DNA from: Micavibrio aeruginosavorus
GTDB taxonomy: Bacteria; Pseudomonadota; Alphaproteobacteria; Micavibrionales; Micavibrionaceae
DNA length: 64,000 nt
Direction of reading: 5' to 3'
Assembly (NCBI GenBank): GCA_016432265.1
Contig: CP066681.1
Span: 124,001 to 188,000, forward strand
The notes under the pieces are model-generated. The model made no database searches, was not told the origin of the DNA, and saw only the letters and a list, made by a program, of their open reading frames with translations. Position 1 is the first letter of the stretch. The number at the start of each line of letters is the position of its first letter. This document shows, piece after piece, positions 18,181 through 27,591 of this stretch. Position numbers and translations under genes: made by a program.

Positions 18181-19712
18181 ACGATTCTTCAGGCTTTCTG
18201 CGGCTATATCCAAACGGCGCCCTTCTATTCGATCCGGCGGCCATAGGCTCTTTCCGCTGGCCTAACCCGGCAACCTTGCCCGCAGACATCAATCGCGAAC
18301 TCACCATCTTTCAGATGGGGTTAATCGCCAACAGCGATTCTGCGCCTTACAATCAGGTACTCCGCGCGCTTTACAATCTGCCCGGCATTCTGGCATTCAA
18401 TTTGTCTTACCATCGCCTGGCGATACTGGCTGAACGTCAACATTTACCAGGTTTCATCCGCAACCCGGACAAGAGCCTGATCACTATAGATGGTTTCGAC
18501 ACAGAAGCGCCACAGAAGGCCGATTTCAAAGATTATTTGGCCACATACGGGCAAAAACTGCGCTTGGAATTACTATCCGTGCTGGGGGCGGGGGTACAGT
18601 TGACTGCGTCCGCGCCCGGTCATTACCCGAGAGAGAAATTCGGCGTTATCCGCCGTCTGCGCCGCGCCGACGCCATCCCGCGCGTCTTAAGGAACGGATG
18701 CGACAAATCCGATAAAGACGGTTTAGGCCGGCTAGCCTCCTTGCTCATGGAGGAAGTTGGACGGTTAAACCTCAAATACGAGATTCACCTTGATAGCGAT
18801 ACACAAGACTTGCTTCACCGGTATGTACGGCTTTCTCTGGAAAGAGGGTGGCAAGACCTTCAGGCTTACATAAAATTCTTTAATAAATCCCGCATCTCCT
18901 ATTTCGAACGCAGCCTAACCCCTCGCCAAAGCGCCTTGATCGCAACGGCGTGTCATGCCAACGACGGGGAAGCGCATTCGACTTATCACGGCGTTTGCCA
19001 GAGCGCGGGAGAGCCGGATATCGTTACCATGGCGAATGCCCGGCATTTCTGGGCGCCAACACCCGCCTTCATGGAAGATGCGCACGCGCTCTCCCCCTTC
19101 ATTCCTGAAAAACTGCGCCATTACGATATCCGCTGTTATGAAGATATGACACACCACAGGCGCTTTATCAGGAATGACAAGCCAAGGGAAACGATCAGAA
19201 ACATCGCCATTATTGGTCGGCATGTCGTCATGCGACAATCAGCCTTTAATATGCTTGAGTTTCCATTTTATCTGGATCTTGAAAAGCGGCTTGGCATTCT
19301 GCTTGCTGATCAGGGCTATCAGGTAACCTATAAAGCGCATCCCGAATCCGACTGGCGGCATTTCAGTTCCTATTTCGATCAACGCATTAAGATCGATTGG
19401 CGGCCATTTGAAGCTGTAATGGACGAGTTCGATGCCGTTATTTACCACTTTGGGGCAAGTTCGACCCTGCCGCCCGCCTTGGGCAGCCATCAACATCTTT
19501 TCATGATCAAGGATGGATGGCACGACCGGCGCGTATGGCCGCCCCGACTAACTCGCTTTTTTGAGGAATACGCAAACATGATTCCCGCGACAATCGGCGA
19601 GAATGGATTGATTCAATGGGATGAAAAAACCGTTGCCGGGCTTTTTTTACAACCCAAGCCAGTCTCCCCTGAGGAGAGAATCAGAGATTTTTTCTGCAAG
19701 AGATACGAGTGA
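18177..19712 (+). CDS. Uncharacterised surface-polysaccharide protein, GT-B-like C-terminus
   Basis: The 511-residue product is not recognised as a named family. The first ~330 residues are mixed helical with no motif I can identify. The last third has NIAIIGRHVV, a YKAHPESDW segment and VIYHFGASSTLPPALG. These resemble the nucleotide-binding half of capsule-type GT-B enzymes (KPHP-like basic patch followed by a small-residue loop). No signal peptide or membrane segment is visible. It overlaps both neighbours (ATGA before, TGATG after) and so belongs to the operon. A glycosyltransferase or polymer-modifying role is inferred. Confidence 0.6.
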   Translation: MNDSSGFLRLYPNGALLFDPAAIGSFRWPNPATLPADINRELTIFQMGLIANSDSAPYNQVLRALYNLPGILAFNLSYHRLAILAERQHLPGFIRNPDKSLITIDGFDTEAPQKADFKDYLATYGQKLRLELLSVLGAGVQLTASAPGHYPREKFGVIRRLRRADAIPRVLRNGCDKSDKDGLGRLASLLMEEVGRLNLKYEIHLDSDTQDLLHRYVRLSLERGWQDLQAYIKFFNKSRISYFERSLTPRQSALIATACHANDGEAHSTYHGVCQSAGEPDIVTMANARHFWAPTPAFMEDAHALSPFIPEKLRHYDIRCYEDMTHHRRFIRNDKPRETIRNIAIIGRHVVMRQSAFNMLEFPFYLDLEKRLGILLADQGYQVTYKAHPESDWRHFSSYFDQRIKIDWRPFEAVMDEFDAVIYHFGASSTLPPALGSHQHLFMIKDGWHDRRVWPPRLTRFFEEYANMIPATIGENGLIQWDEKTVAGLFLQPKPVSPEERIRDFFCKRYE

Positions 19713-20242
19713 TGGCCCGTTTACCCGTTTTGACAACACAAAGAATGACCATTGAGCCCTTTAGCGAGGATTTCCTCAGCGAGGTTTATATAGGCTGGTT
19801 GAACGACCCTGTCATCACACGCTATTCACAGCAACGTCATCGCCGCCATGACCGTGAAAGTTGCCGGACTTTCATGAATTCCTTTGACAGGAACGAGGGG
19901 CATTTTAGCGCCCTGACCCTGACTCAGGACAATCGGCGCCACATCGGAAATATTTCGACGACTGTCGACCCCTATAATCAAGTGGCCGATATCGCCATTC
20001 TGATCGGTGACCAAAACCTGTGGGGGAAGGGCTATGGGCTGGAAGCATGGAAAGCCGTTCAAGATCACCTCCTGCAAAGCGGCATGCGGCTGGTTACGGG
20101 CGGCTGCATGGCGACAAACAAGGGCATGAAGACCGTCATGGAAAAGGCCGGGATGCGGCTTTATTACATCAGAAGAAATTACTTCTTGTGCGAGGGGCAA
20201 TCTGTCGACAGCATTCATTACGTGATCGGAGAGCCAGTATGA
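19712..20242 (+). CDS. GNAT-family N-acetyltransferase (RimJ/RimL or sugar-N-acetyltransferase type)
   Basis: The 176-residue protein shows the RimJ/RimL-like GNAT body: TTQRMTIEPFSEDFL, then YIGWLNDPVITRYS, and the acetyl-CoA loop LWGKGYGLEAWKAV (Q/R-x-x-G-x-G/A variant). The ATG at 19712 overlaps the previous stop as TGATG; a GTG one codon upstream is also possible. With a DegT aminotransferase two genes downstream, N-acylation of an aminosugar nucleotide (FlmH/PseH-like) is the likely role. Confidence 0.8.
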   Translation: MARLPVLTTQRMTIEPFSEDFLSEVYIGWLNDPVITRYSQQRHRRHDRESCRTFMNSFDRNEGHFSALTLTQDNRRHIGNISTTVDPYNQVADIAILIGDQNLWGKGYGLEAWKAVQDHLLQSGMRLVTGGCMATNKGMKTVMEKAGMRLYYIRRNYFLCEGQSVDSIHYVIGEPV

Positions 20243-21981
20243 CCACCGCGCGCAATCCTTACAGTTCGGCCCGCAGCACGATTCGTGTTCTTAAGGACTC
20301 CTTCAAGATTTACCCATGGCAAAGCGTAGCTGTCATCCTATCAATTGTCATATCGGGCCTTGCGGAATCGCTCAGCCTTCTGACTTTGCTGCCCCTATTG
20401 ACGCTAGGCATGGGGAGGTTAACGTCCGCAACTGCAGATCAGGAACCATCGCGTGTCGAATCCCTGTTTCAGGATTTGTTTGCGCAATTGGGTATTGAGC
20501 CTTCTATCGGATTACTACTGCTGATCATGGTGGGGGCGATTACGGTCAAAGGATTGGCCTCACTGACCACCAAGGCCTACATCGGCGTAGTCGCCGCCGA
20601 TATTGCCACGGATTTAAGGATGCAGGTGATCGAGAGCCTGATGCAGACATCATGGCAATATTTTACGCAAAATGCGGCCGGACGCTTTGCGAACGCCATC
20701 AGTTCCGAAGCGCAACGCGCTTCTAATGCTTTCCTGTCAGCCTGGAACATGATTGCCGCCCTGATTCAGATCGGATTCTTTGTGATCGCGTCGGCCCTGC
20801 TGTCCCTACCCATTCTGGCAGGCGGGGTATTATCCGGTTTTGTCATCATGATTCTGATGGGCTGGACCGTCAAAATGTCGCGCCGCGCCGGTAGCCGAGA
20901 AACCGACTTGATGAATAGCCTGCTATCCAAATTTACTGACAACCTTAGCGGCATCAAGCCATTGAAAGCGATGGGGCTGGAAAAACTGGTGCTGCCGGTT
21001 CTTGAAAGGGAAACCAACGGCCTGAAAGAGGTGCAACAGCATCAAGCCTTCAGCATCGCCGCCCAGCAAACCCTGCCCGAGATCATGGTTGTCATCGTTC
21101 TGGCTACAGGAACCTATGCAGCTTTGCAATATACTGCTGTGAACATGGCGCAACTTGCCATTATGGCTCTGTTCTTCAGCCGTATGGTGGCGCGTATCAC
21201 CCAATTCCAGAAATACGACCAGATGATTAACAATACCGAAAGCGCCTACTGGTCGATCCGCGAAGCGATTGATGGCGCCCGCCGCGCCGCAGAGCCAGCC
21301 ATTGAAGGAGGCGCCGCCCCTTTGCTAACGCAAGCTATCCGTCTTGAAAATGTCGGTTTTTCATACGACACGACGGCCTTGTTCAGGAACTTCAACCTCA
21401 TAATCCCGGCAAGGCAGATCACCGCCCTGATTGGCCCTTCAGGATGCGGGAAAACCACGATCGCCGACATAGTCGCCGGGCTGGTTCGCCCGCAGTCGGG
21501 CCGCGTTTTGATTGACGGGCAGGATATGGCAAGCGTAGATCTTTGGCGATGGCGGCAACGCATCGGCTATGTGCCGCAAGAACTTTACCTGTTCCACGAC
21601 AGCGTTATGAACAACCTGACGCTGGGCGACCCGGCGATTGACGAAGAGTCCGTTCGTCTGGCGCTGAAAAGGGCCGATGCGCATGATTTTGTTGAAAATC
21701 TGCCCGAGGGGCTGCATACAGTCATAGGCGAGCGTGGCAGCAAGCTGTCGGGAGGGCAACGGCAGCGGCTGATGATAGCGCGAGCGCTGGTGCGTAAACC
21801 CGCTCTTTTGATTCTGGATGAAGCGACGACAGCGCTCGATCCCGCGACAGAACGAGAGTTATGCGCCACGATCAAGGGACTGGCGGGGAGCGTTACAGTC
21901 CTGGCCATATCCCATCAATCTGCTTTGAAAGAAATTGCCGACGTAGTAATTGACTTATCTGATGAAAGGAACAATCCATGA
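20239..21981 (+). CDS. ABC transporter half-subunit (fused permease and ATPase), MsbA/PglK-type flippase
   Basis: The 580-residue protein has about six transmembrane helices in its first ~330 residues (for example around 29-58, 92-118, 170-210 and 280-315). An ATPase domain follows with Walker A GPSGCGKT (399-406), signature LSGGQ (503-507) and Walker B LLILDEAT (523-530). The start at 20239 overlaps the GNAT stop (ATGA); upstream in-frame sequence has no homology. In a glycan locus with no Wzx/Wzy recognised, this is the best candidate for moving the lipid-linked oligosaccharide across the inner membrane. Confidence 0.88.
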   Translation: MTTARNPYSSARSTIRVLKDSFKIYPWQSVAVILSIVISGLAESLSLLTLLPLLTLGMGRLTSATADQEPSRVESLFQDLFAQLGIEPSIGLLLLIMVGAITVKGLASLTTKAYIGVVAADIATDLRMQVIESLMQTSWQYFTQNAAGRFANAISSEAQRASNAFLSAWNMIAALIQIGFFVIASALLSLPILAGGVLSGFVIMILMGWTVKMSRRAGSRETDLMNSLLSKFTDNLSGIKPLKAMGLEKLVLPVLERETNGLKEVQQHQAFSIAAQQTLPEIMVVIVLATGTYAALQYTAVNMAQLAIMALFFSRMVARITQFQKYDQMINNTESAYWSIREAIDGARRAAEPAIEGGAAPLLTQAIRLENVGFSYDTTALFRNFNLIIPARQITALIGPSGCGKTTIADIVAGLVRPQSGRVLIDGQDMASVDLWRWRQRIGYVPQELYLFHDSVMNNLTLGDPAIDEESVRLALKRADAHDFVENLPEGLHTVIGERGSKLSGGQRQRLMIARALVRKPALLILDEATTALDPATERELCATIKGLAGSVTVLAISHQSALKEIADVVIDLSDERNNP

Positions 21982-23261
21982 CGGCAGACAAACGCCTATC
22001 CTCTCCCCTGGCCTTGCATGGCGGCAACAGGGCCGTACGACAGGACATCCCCGGCTTCACAGGGATCGGTAGCGAAGAAAAGCAAGCCGTTATTGATTTT
22101 CTCGATCGCAAATTGCCGCTCTCAGGATTCCACGGCAGCGCCCGTCCTTCTTTCTTCGGGGGGCCCGAAGTGCAGGCTTTTGAAGCCGCCTGGCGCGATG
22201 TTTTCAAATGCAAGCACGCAGTTTCTGTCAACTCGGCAACATCAGGACTCATGGCCGCCATGGGAGCCATCGGTATAGAACCGGGCGATGAAGTGATCGT
22301 TCCACCGTACACCATGTCGGCCACCGTCATAGCGCCGCTGATTTACGGCGGCATTCCTGTTTTTGTCGACGTGGAAGACGAGTATTTCTGCCTGAATGTT
22401 GAGAAAGTCAGGCAAGCCATCACTCCGCGCACCAAAGCGATTTTGACTGTGAACCTGTGGGGCCACCCTGCCGCGCTGCGGGAACTGCGCAGGCTCGCTG
22501 ATGAAAAAGGCCTGTATCTGGTTGAGGATAACGCGCAAGCCCTTTCGGCCACGGAAGACGGGCGTTATGCGGGCACAATAGGCCATATCGGCGTCTTTTC
22601 CATGAATGTGCACAAACACATCCAATCCGGGGAAGGGGGCGTGTGCGTGACGGAAGACGACCATATTGCGCAACGGCTGCAGTTGATCCGCAACCATGGC
22701 GAAAACGTCACAAACTGGCTGGAAGTCAAGGATATCGCGAATATCGTCGGTTTCAATTTCCGCCAGACAGAAATCGGGGCCGTTATTGCCCGGGCGCAAT
22801 TGAAAAAACTGGATCCCATGGTGAGACGGTGCCGCGAGGTAGCGCAGAGGTTGAGCGCGGGCCTGAAGGATATGGAAGGGATCATCGTACCCAAGGTCAG
22901 AAACGGTTGCACTCACAGCTATTTTATGTGGTCTGTACGCTACCAGCCTGAGGTGCTCGGCGTATCGCGCGAACGTTTTGTAACGGCGTTACAAGCGGAA
23001 GGCGTTCCAGTGGCTCAAGGTTACGTCCCTCCGCTTTACCGTCTACCGCTTTTCCAGAAGAGAACCGCGATCGGCACGAAAGGTTTTCCTTTCTCGCTTT
23101 CAGGCATCGAATACCGTGACGGACTATGCCCCGTTACGGAACGATTGCATGAAAAGGAAATAATCCAGTACCAGCCGGTTGCCTGGGATCCGTCTGCAGA
23201 GCAAATCGAGCAGATGATTGAGGCTTTCCGCAAAGTCCACAAACATATCAAGGATCTATAA
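21978..23261 (+). CDS. DegT/DnrJ/EryC1/StrS-family PLP-dependent sugar aminotransferase
   Basis: The 427-residue fold-type I aminotransferase has SVNSATSGLMAAMGAIGIEP (cofactor phosphate loop, about 83-102), IVPPYTMSATV, VEDNAQALSA and the PLP lysine at about 213 in MNVHKHIQSGEGG. This family usually aminates a keto-sugar nucleotide, though some members are dehydratases; the lysine here favours a transaminase. It overlaps the ABC transporter gene by 4 bases and, with the GNAT gene, suggests an acylamino-deoxy sugar. Confidence 0.9.
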   Translation: MTADKRLSSPLALHGGNRAVRQDIPGFTGIGSEEKQAVIDFLDRKLPLSGFHGSARPSFFGGPEVQAFEAAWRDVFKCKHAVSVNSATSGLMAAMGAIGIEPGDEVIVPPYTMSATVIAPLIYGGIPVFVDVEDEYFCLNVEKVRQAITPRTKAILTVNLWGHPAALRELRRLADEKGLYLVEDNAQALSATEDGRYAGTIGHIGVFSMNVHKHIQSGEGGVCVTEDDHIAQRLQLIRNHGENVTNWLEVKDIANIVGFNFRQTEIGAVIARAQLKKLDPMVRRCREVAQRLSAGLKDMEGIIVPKVRNGCTHSYFMWSVRYQPEVLGVSRERFVTALQAEGVPVAQGYVPPLYRLPLFQKRTAIGTKGFPFSLSGIEYRDGLCPVTERLHEKEIIQYQPVAWDPSAEQIEQMIEAFRKVHKHIKDL

Positions 23262-23264
23262 CTT

Positions 23265-25127
23265 ATGTGTGGCATTGCCGGTTATTACAGTACCCGCCCC
23301 TACGACCCCGTCATGCTCGAAAGCATGGTAGAGACGCTGCATCATCGCGGGCCTGATTCGGCCGGCTACTACCGTTCCAACCCCTTTCATGGTGGCATGC
23401 GGCGCCTGAGCATTAACGGTCTGCAAACAGGCGACCAGCCGCTTTATAATGCCGACAGGTCAATCGTCATGTTTTATAATGGCGAGATCTACAACTACCC
23501 GGAAATCCGTCGCCGCCTTGAAACCAAAGGCTACCTGTTCCGCACCGGATCGGACGGGGAAGCGATCACCCATCTCTTTAACGAGTTGGGGCCACGCGCC
23601 TTTGAAGAACTAGATGGCATGTATGCCATCGCCTTATGGTCGGAAACCGAGAAAAAACTATATCTTGCGCGCGATATTCCCGGTGAAAAACCCCTTTATT
23701 ACTGCTTGCGTCCGAATGGCGAGCTAATTTTCGCTTCAGAACTGCCTGCCTTCCGCCAGTTTCAAGGGATGGATTTGACGCTCAATCGTCAGGCGATCTG
23801 GGATTTTCCGACCTTCTTGTGGGTGCCCGAGCCGGACACGATCTATCAGCACATAACCATACTGCCGCGCGGTCACTATATGAGTTACGACGGCAGCAAG
23901 CTTGAAGTCCATCCTATTCCCAACAAATTCGACCACTATAAAGTCGAACCGGGTGATGAATGGCAGACACTGGTCGACAAAACTCGCGCGGCGGTCATCG
24001 CGGCGGTTAAAAGTCGTTTGCTAGCCGACGTCCCGGTGGGAGCCTTCCTCAGCAGCGGTCTTGACAGCTCTATCGTTTGCACCATCGCACAAAAAGAACT
24101 GGGAAATCTGACAACTTTCTCCATCGGTTACCACGCCGACGCCACTGATCCTTATGAAGGTCACGCCGACGAATCGGCCGAAGCAGCAGCTTATGCAGAA
24201 ATATTAGGAACCACGCACCACCTGATACGCGTGACTGGCAACGATTTCAAGAAAGCCCTCCCGTTATTCTGTCAACGCGCAGGCCAACCCTACGCCGTTT
24301 CTTCAGGTCTTGGAGTCATGGCCGTAGCGCAACACGCCCGCAACGCTGGCATTAAAACGCTGCTTTCAGGCGATGGCGCTGACGAATTGTTCGGCGGCTA
24401 TTCGTGGTACAGGCACCTTGATCATCTCGCCCTTCATACACCTGGCTGCGCCGGCCAGAGCGTAGTGTCGATGCATAACAAGGACAGGCCTGCCGACGAG
24501 ATCATATCCGCCATTGCATCTTACGACCACCCGAAAAGAGCCTGGGCCTGGCATTATTACGCAGCCGAAGAAGAGAAACGCGCCTTGTTCAACCGCGATG
24601 CTTTCTCAGACGCCTTGTCATCCTACCGGATATTCGCGCAGTATAAGAGTACGAACGACTGGAGCGCCATGGACTATATCCGGCAAGACCGCAGGTGTTA
24701 CCTGCCCTATGAGATGATGGTCAAGCTTGACCGCATGACTATGGCGCATTCAGTAGAGGGCCGCGCGCCGCTGGTAGCGCCGCATTTGTTAAACCTGGCG
24801 GATGGGTTATCCTACCGGCACATGGTCAAAGGCGGCGTACTCAAGCCTCTTCTGCGCGAAGCCTTCGCCGATATCTTACCGGTGTCGGTGACACAAAGGC
24901 CCAAACACGGGTTCCGCGTGCCCATCGACAAGTGGCTCAACGATGATTGGCACAACCTTGTGCAAGAGACGTTTTCTAATGATTCAGCACTCAACCGTTC
25001 CGGCTTCTTGTCGCCGCAAGCCGCGCAACTGGCGCAAGATATGCTAACCAGCCGTGAACGGATTCACGGACACACAATATTCTGTTTCATCATGATGAAC
25101 ATGTGGTTAAGTCAGAACAACCCTTAA
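23265..25127 (+). CDS. Second glutamine-dependent asparagine-synthetase-family amidotransferase
   Basis: The 620-residue protein starts MCGIAGYYS with the Cys2 nucleophile. It contains LHHRGPDSAGYY, VMFYNGEIYNY, the PP-loop GAFLSSGLDSSIVC near 258 and LLSGDGADELFGGY near 370. It closes the rightward operon, three bases after the aminotransferase. It is only distantly similar to the AsnB-like protein at 15170, so it probably amidates a different carboxylate (a second uronic acid or another acidic sugar). Free asparagine synthetase remains an alternative. Confidence 0.85.
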   Translation: MCGIAGYYSTRPYDPVMLESMVETLHHRGPDSAGYYRSNPFHGGMRRLSINGLQTGDQPLYNADRSIVMFYNGEIYNYPEIRRRLETKGYLFRTGSDGEAITHLFNELGPRAFEELDGMYAIALWSETEKKLYLARDIPGEKPLYYCLRPNGELIFASELPAFRQFQGMDLTLNRQAIWDFPTFLWVPEPDTIYQHITILPRGHYMSYDGSKLEVHPIPNKFDHYKVEPGDEWQTLVDKTRAAVIAAVKSRLLADVPVGAFLSSGLDSSIVCTIAQKELGNLTTFSIGYHADATDPYEGHADESAEAAAYAEILGTTHHLIRVTGNDFKKALPLFCQRAGQPYAVSSGLGVMAVAQHARNAGIKTLLSGDGADELFGGYSWYRHLDHLALHTPGCAGQSVVSMHNKDRPADEIISAIASYDHPKRAWAWHYYAAEEEKRALFNRDAFSDALSSYRIFAQYKSTNDWSAMDYIRQDRRCYLPYEMMVKLDRMTMAHSVEGRAPLVAPHLLNLADGLSYRHMVKGGVLKPLLREAFADILPVSVTQRPKHGFRVPIDKWLNDDWHNLVQETFSNDSALNRSGFLSPQAAQLAQDMLTSRERIHGHTIFCFIMMNMWLSQNNP

Positions 25128-25179
25128 GGCGGAGGGGGGAGCATAGGCGCTCACATACCTGCCTCTTAATCGCCGGGTC

Positions 25180-26277
25180 TTATATCTCTGAAAAAATGCG
25201 CTGATAGGCCGATACGATCTCCCTGGTCGAGAAAGTATCAGGCAGGAGGCTCGCGTGGCGTTCCGGATCCTTTCGGGATATACGATCCATGCAATCTGTG
25301 AACTCTGTCATGGCCTGAGTGATCTGCACAGCCTGGTTCCCGCATTCATGCGCAATCTCCGCGATTCCTCCCGCCGTATGCGCCGCAATAACAGGCGCCC
25401 CCATAGCCAGAGCCTCAAGCGCAACATTTGGCAAACCTTCATGGCGCGAAGGGAGCAAGAAAGCGTCGGCAACGGCATAATACCGCCAGGGTTCCGATAC
25501 AAACCCAAGCAAGCTAACCTGCGACAAGCCCGAACGATCGATCTGCGTCTGCAGCTTCTGATGGTCAGGGCCTTCGCCCAATATAAGCAGTCGCCAGTCA
25601 TTCCGCTCACGCCAGCCACTCAATCCGTCGATCAAAAGATCGAAACCCTTCTGATCGACAAGTCGTCCGGCAGCGACAAACAGCTTTTGTCCGGGAGAAG
25701 CGTGAAGGGAGCGTAATCCAGGATCGAAAGGGGCCTTGACCTTCTCCAGATCAACTGGATTGAATATACGCAGCATCTTATGCTCCATACGCCGAAGCAC
25801 CCATGGCATTTCATCGAAGACCATACGTGTCGGCGAAACAATCTTGTCCGCGAACGGATAGAGCGCCATATATCCAGCCTGCAGAATGAGGCGTTTGGAG
25901 AGTTTGCCGGAGAAATAACTGGGCGTAACGGCCTCACGCACGATTACGGGCACACCCGACACGAAAAGCCGTGCCAACAGCACAATAAAGTTAAGATGAA
26001 CCATTGTACTGATGACGACATCGGGCCTCTCCTTCCGGATAGCCCCGATGTAAGGCGTAAGACCACGGCTGACTCGCGATGCCCCCAGCGCCACAATACG
26101 CACATCAGAATTCACCAAGGAGCGCAACGGCCCGCTATCATCAAACGCAATAATCAAAGGATCAAACATCCGCCGATCCAGATGGTTGGCCACGGTGATC
26201 ATCACGCGCTCCGCCCCTCCGGCGTTAAAATTCGGCAGTATGAAGGCTACTTTCTTTCTGTGCGCATCCGTCCCCAT
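25180..26277 (-). CDS. Family 4 glycosyltransferase
   Basis: The 365-residue GT-B protein has the acceptor-side loop ILPNFNAGGAERVMITVANH at residues 13-32. The donor half contains VAAGRLVDQKGFDLLIDGL, a LILGEGPDHQKL strand and LLPSRHEGLPNVALEALAMG (E-x7-E). It is the last gene of the leftward trio, 12 bases after the dehydrogenase, and converges with the amidotransferase gene across a 52-base gap in which I see no clear terminator. It likely adds a sugar to the glycan built by this locus. Confidence 0.9.
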   Translation of the reverse strand: MGTDAHRKKVAFILPNFNAGGAERVMITVANHLDRRMFDPLIIAFDDSGPLRSLVNSDVRIVALGASRVSRGLTPYIGAIRKERPDVVISTMVHLNFIVLLARLFVSGVPVIVREAVTPSYFSGKLSKRLILQAGYMALYPFADKIVSPTRMVFDEMPWVLRRMEHKMLRIFNPVDLEKVKAPFDPGLRSLHASPGQKLFVAAGRLVDQKGFDLLIDGLSGWRERNDWRLLILGEGPDHQKLQTQIDRSGLSQVSLLGFVSEPWRYYAVADAFLLPSRHEGLPNVALEALAMGAPVIAAHTAGGIAEIAHECGNQAVQITQAMTEFTDCMDRISRKDPERHASLLPDTFSTREIVSAYQRIFSEI

Positions 26278-26289
26278 GCCATCCGGCCC

Positions 26290-27591
26290 TCAGAGAGTCT
26301 GATAAGAAAAACGATAGGCCAGTTCTACGGCCATATGGCGCCATATACCCTTCATATCGTAAATGACACCCCCGCGCCTGACGATGCTCTGCAGGGACTC
26401 CGGCGTCATTTCCTTGTATACATCATGGCTGACCAATAACGCAGCCACATCGTATTCGGCCTTATCGGGCAACGTGGACATGATATCGATACCGTATTCA
26501 TGACGCACATCTTCAAGCCTTGCATGCGGATCGTGAATAGCCACGTCATGGCCAAGCGCCTGCAGCGCCTTCAAGATATCAAGAACCTTGGTATTGCGGA
26601 TGTCGTTGATATTCTCTTTAAAGGTGAACCCCATCAGCAATATTTTCCCGCTTTTACCCGAGCCGGTCTCCTTGACAAGCAAATCGTGGATGCAAGAAGC
26701 AACATAAGGCCCCATGCTGTCGTTAATCTCGCGCCCAGCCAGAATGACGCGCGGTTCATGACCGATATTCTGCGCACATTCGGCCAGATAATAAGGATCG
26801 ACGCCAATGCAGTGCCCGCCAACCAGACCAGGGCTGAACTTCAAAAAATTCCACTTGGTGCCCGCCGCCTCAAGCACATCATAAGACGACAACCCCAGCT
26901 TATTCAGGATCATCGTCACTTCATTAATGAAAGCAACGTTGATGTCGCGCTGTGCGTTTTCAATCGCCTTTGAAGCTTCGGCGGTTCGGATATCGCGCGC
27001 GCGGAAAATATTTCCGTTATTCATCTGCCCGTAAAGGGCGGCAAGAAAATCAGATACCTCTTCCGTTTGTCCGGACACAACCTTCGTGATCTTCTGCACA
27101 GTATGCTCAGCGTCACCCGGGTTGATGCGCTCTGGCGAGTAGCCCAGAAAGAAATGCTTTCCTGACTTGAGGCCGCTGCCTTGCTCGAGCAAGGGCCCGC
27201 AAATACCCTCTGTTACACCTGGGTATACTGTACTCTCGTAAACGACGATATCGCCTTTCTTGAGCACAGACGCGACAGTTTTCGTCGCAGACTCAACCGG
27301 GCCCAGATCAGGTTTATTATGGCCATCGATCGGGGTGGGCACGGTCACAATATAAACATTGCAGTCACAAATATCCGGCACTTCACTCGTGAAGTCGCAG
27401 GTTGTCGTGCGCAGAAGCGGCCCCTCGATTTCGCGATTCCGATCAAAGCCTTCTTTCAGTTCCTCGACTCGTTCCTGGTGAATATCAAAACCGGTCACAC
27501 GCATATGCTTGGCCAGCATCAAGGCCAACGGCATACCTACATAGCCAAGACCGACAACAGCAACGTGAGAATCGGAAAGTCTGCGTAACAT
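26290..27591 (-). CDS. UDP-N-acetylhexosamine 6-dehydrogenase (TviB/WbpA-type)
   Basis: The 433-residue nucleotide-sugar dehydrogenase has the NAD loop VVGLGYVGMPLA (12-23), VPTPIDGHNKPDL, the ESTVYPGVTE segment and the catalytic cysteine at about 261 in GGHCIGVDPYYL. Length and the C-terminal MGFTFKENINDIRNT motif match TviB/WbpO-type enzymes, which oxidise UDP-GlcNAc or UDP-GalNAc to the uronic acid using two NAD+. That provides a carboxylate the AsnB-like enzymes could amidate. Its ATG overlaps the epimerase stop (TAATG). Confidence 0.9.
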   Translation of the reverse strand: MLRRLSDSHVAVVGLGYVGMPLALMLAKHMRVTGFDIHQERVEELKEGFDRNREIEGPLLRTTTCDFTSEVPDICDCNVYIVTVPTPIDGHNKPDLGPVESATKTVASVLKKGDIVVYESTVYPGVTEGICGPLLEQGSGLKSGKHFFLGYSPERINPGDAEHTVQKITKVVSGQTEEVSDFLAALYGQMNNGNIFRARDIRTAEASKAIENAQRDINVAFINEVTMILNKLGLSSYDVLEAAGTKWNFLKFSPGLVGGHCIGVDPYYLAECAQNIGHEPRVILAGREINDSMGPYVASCIHDLLVKETGSGKSGKILLMGFTFKENINDIRNTKVLDILKALQALGHDVAIHDPHARLEDVRHEYGIDIMSTLPDKAEYDVAALLVSHDVYKEMTPESLQSIVRRGGVIYDMKGIWRHMAVELAYRFSYQTL

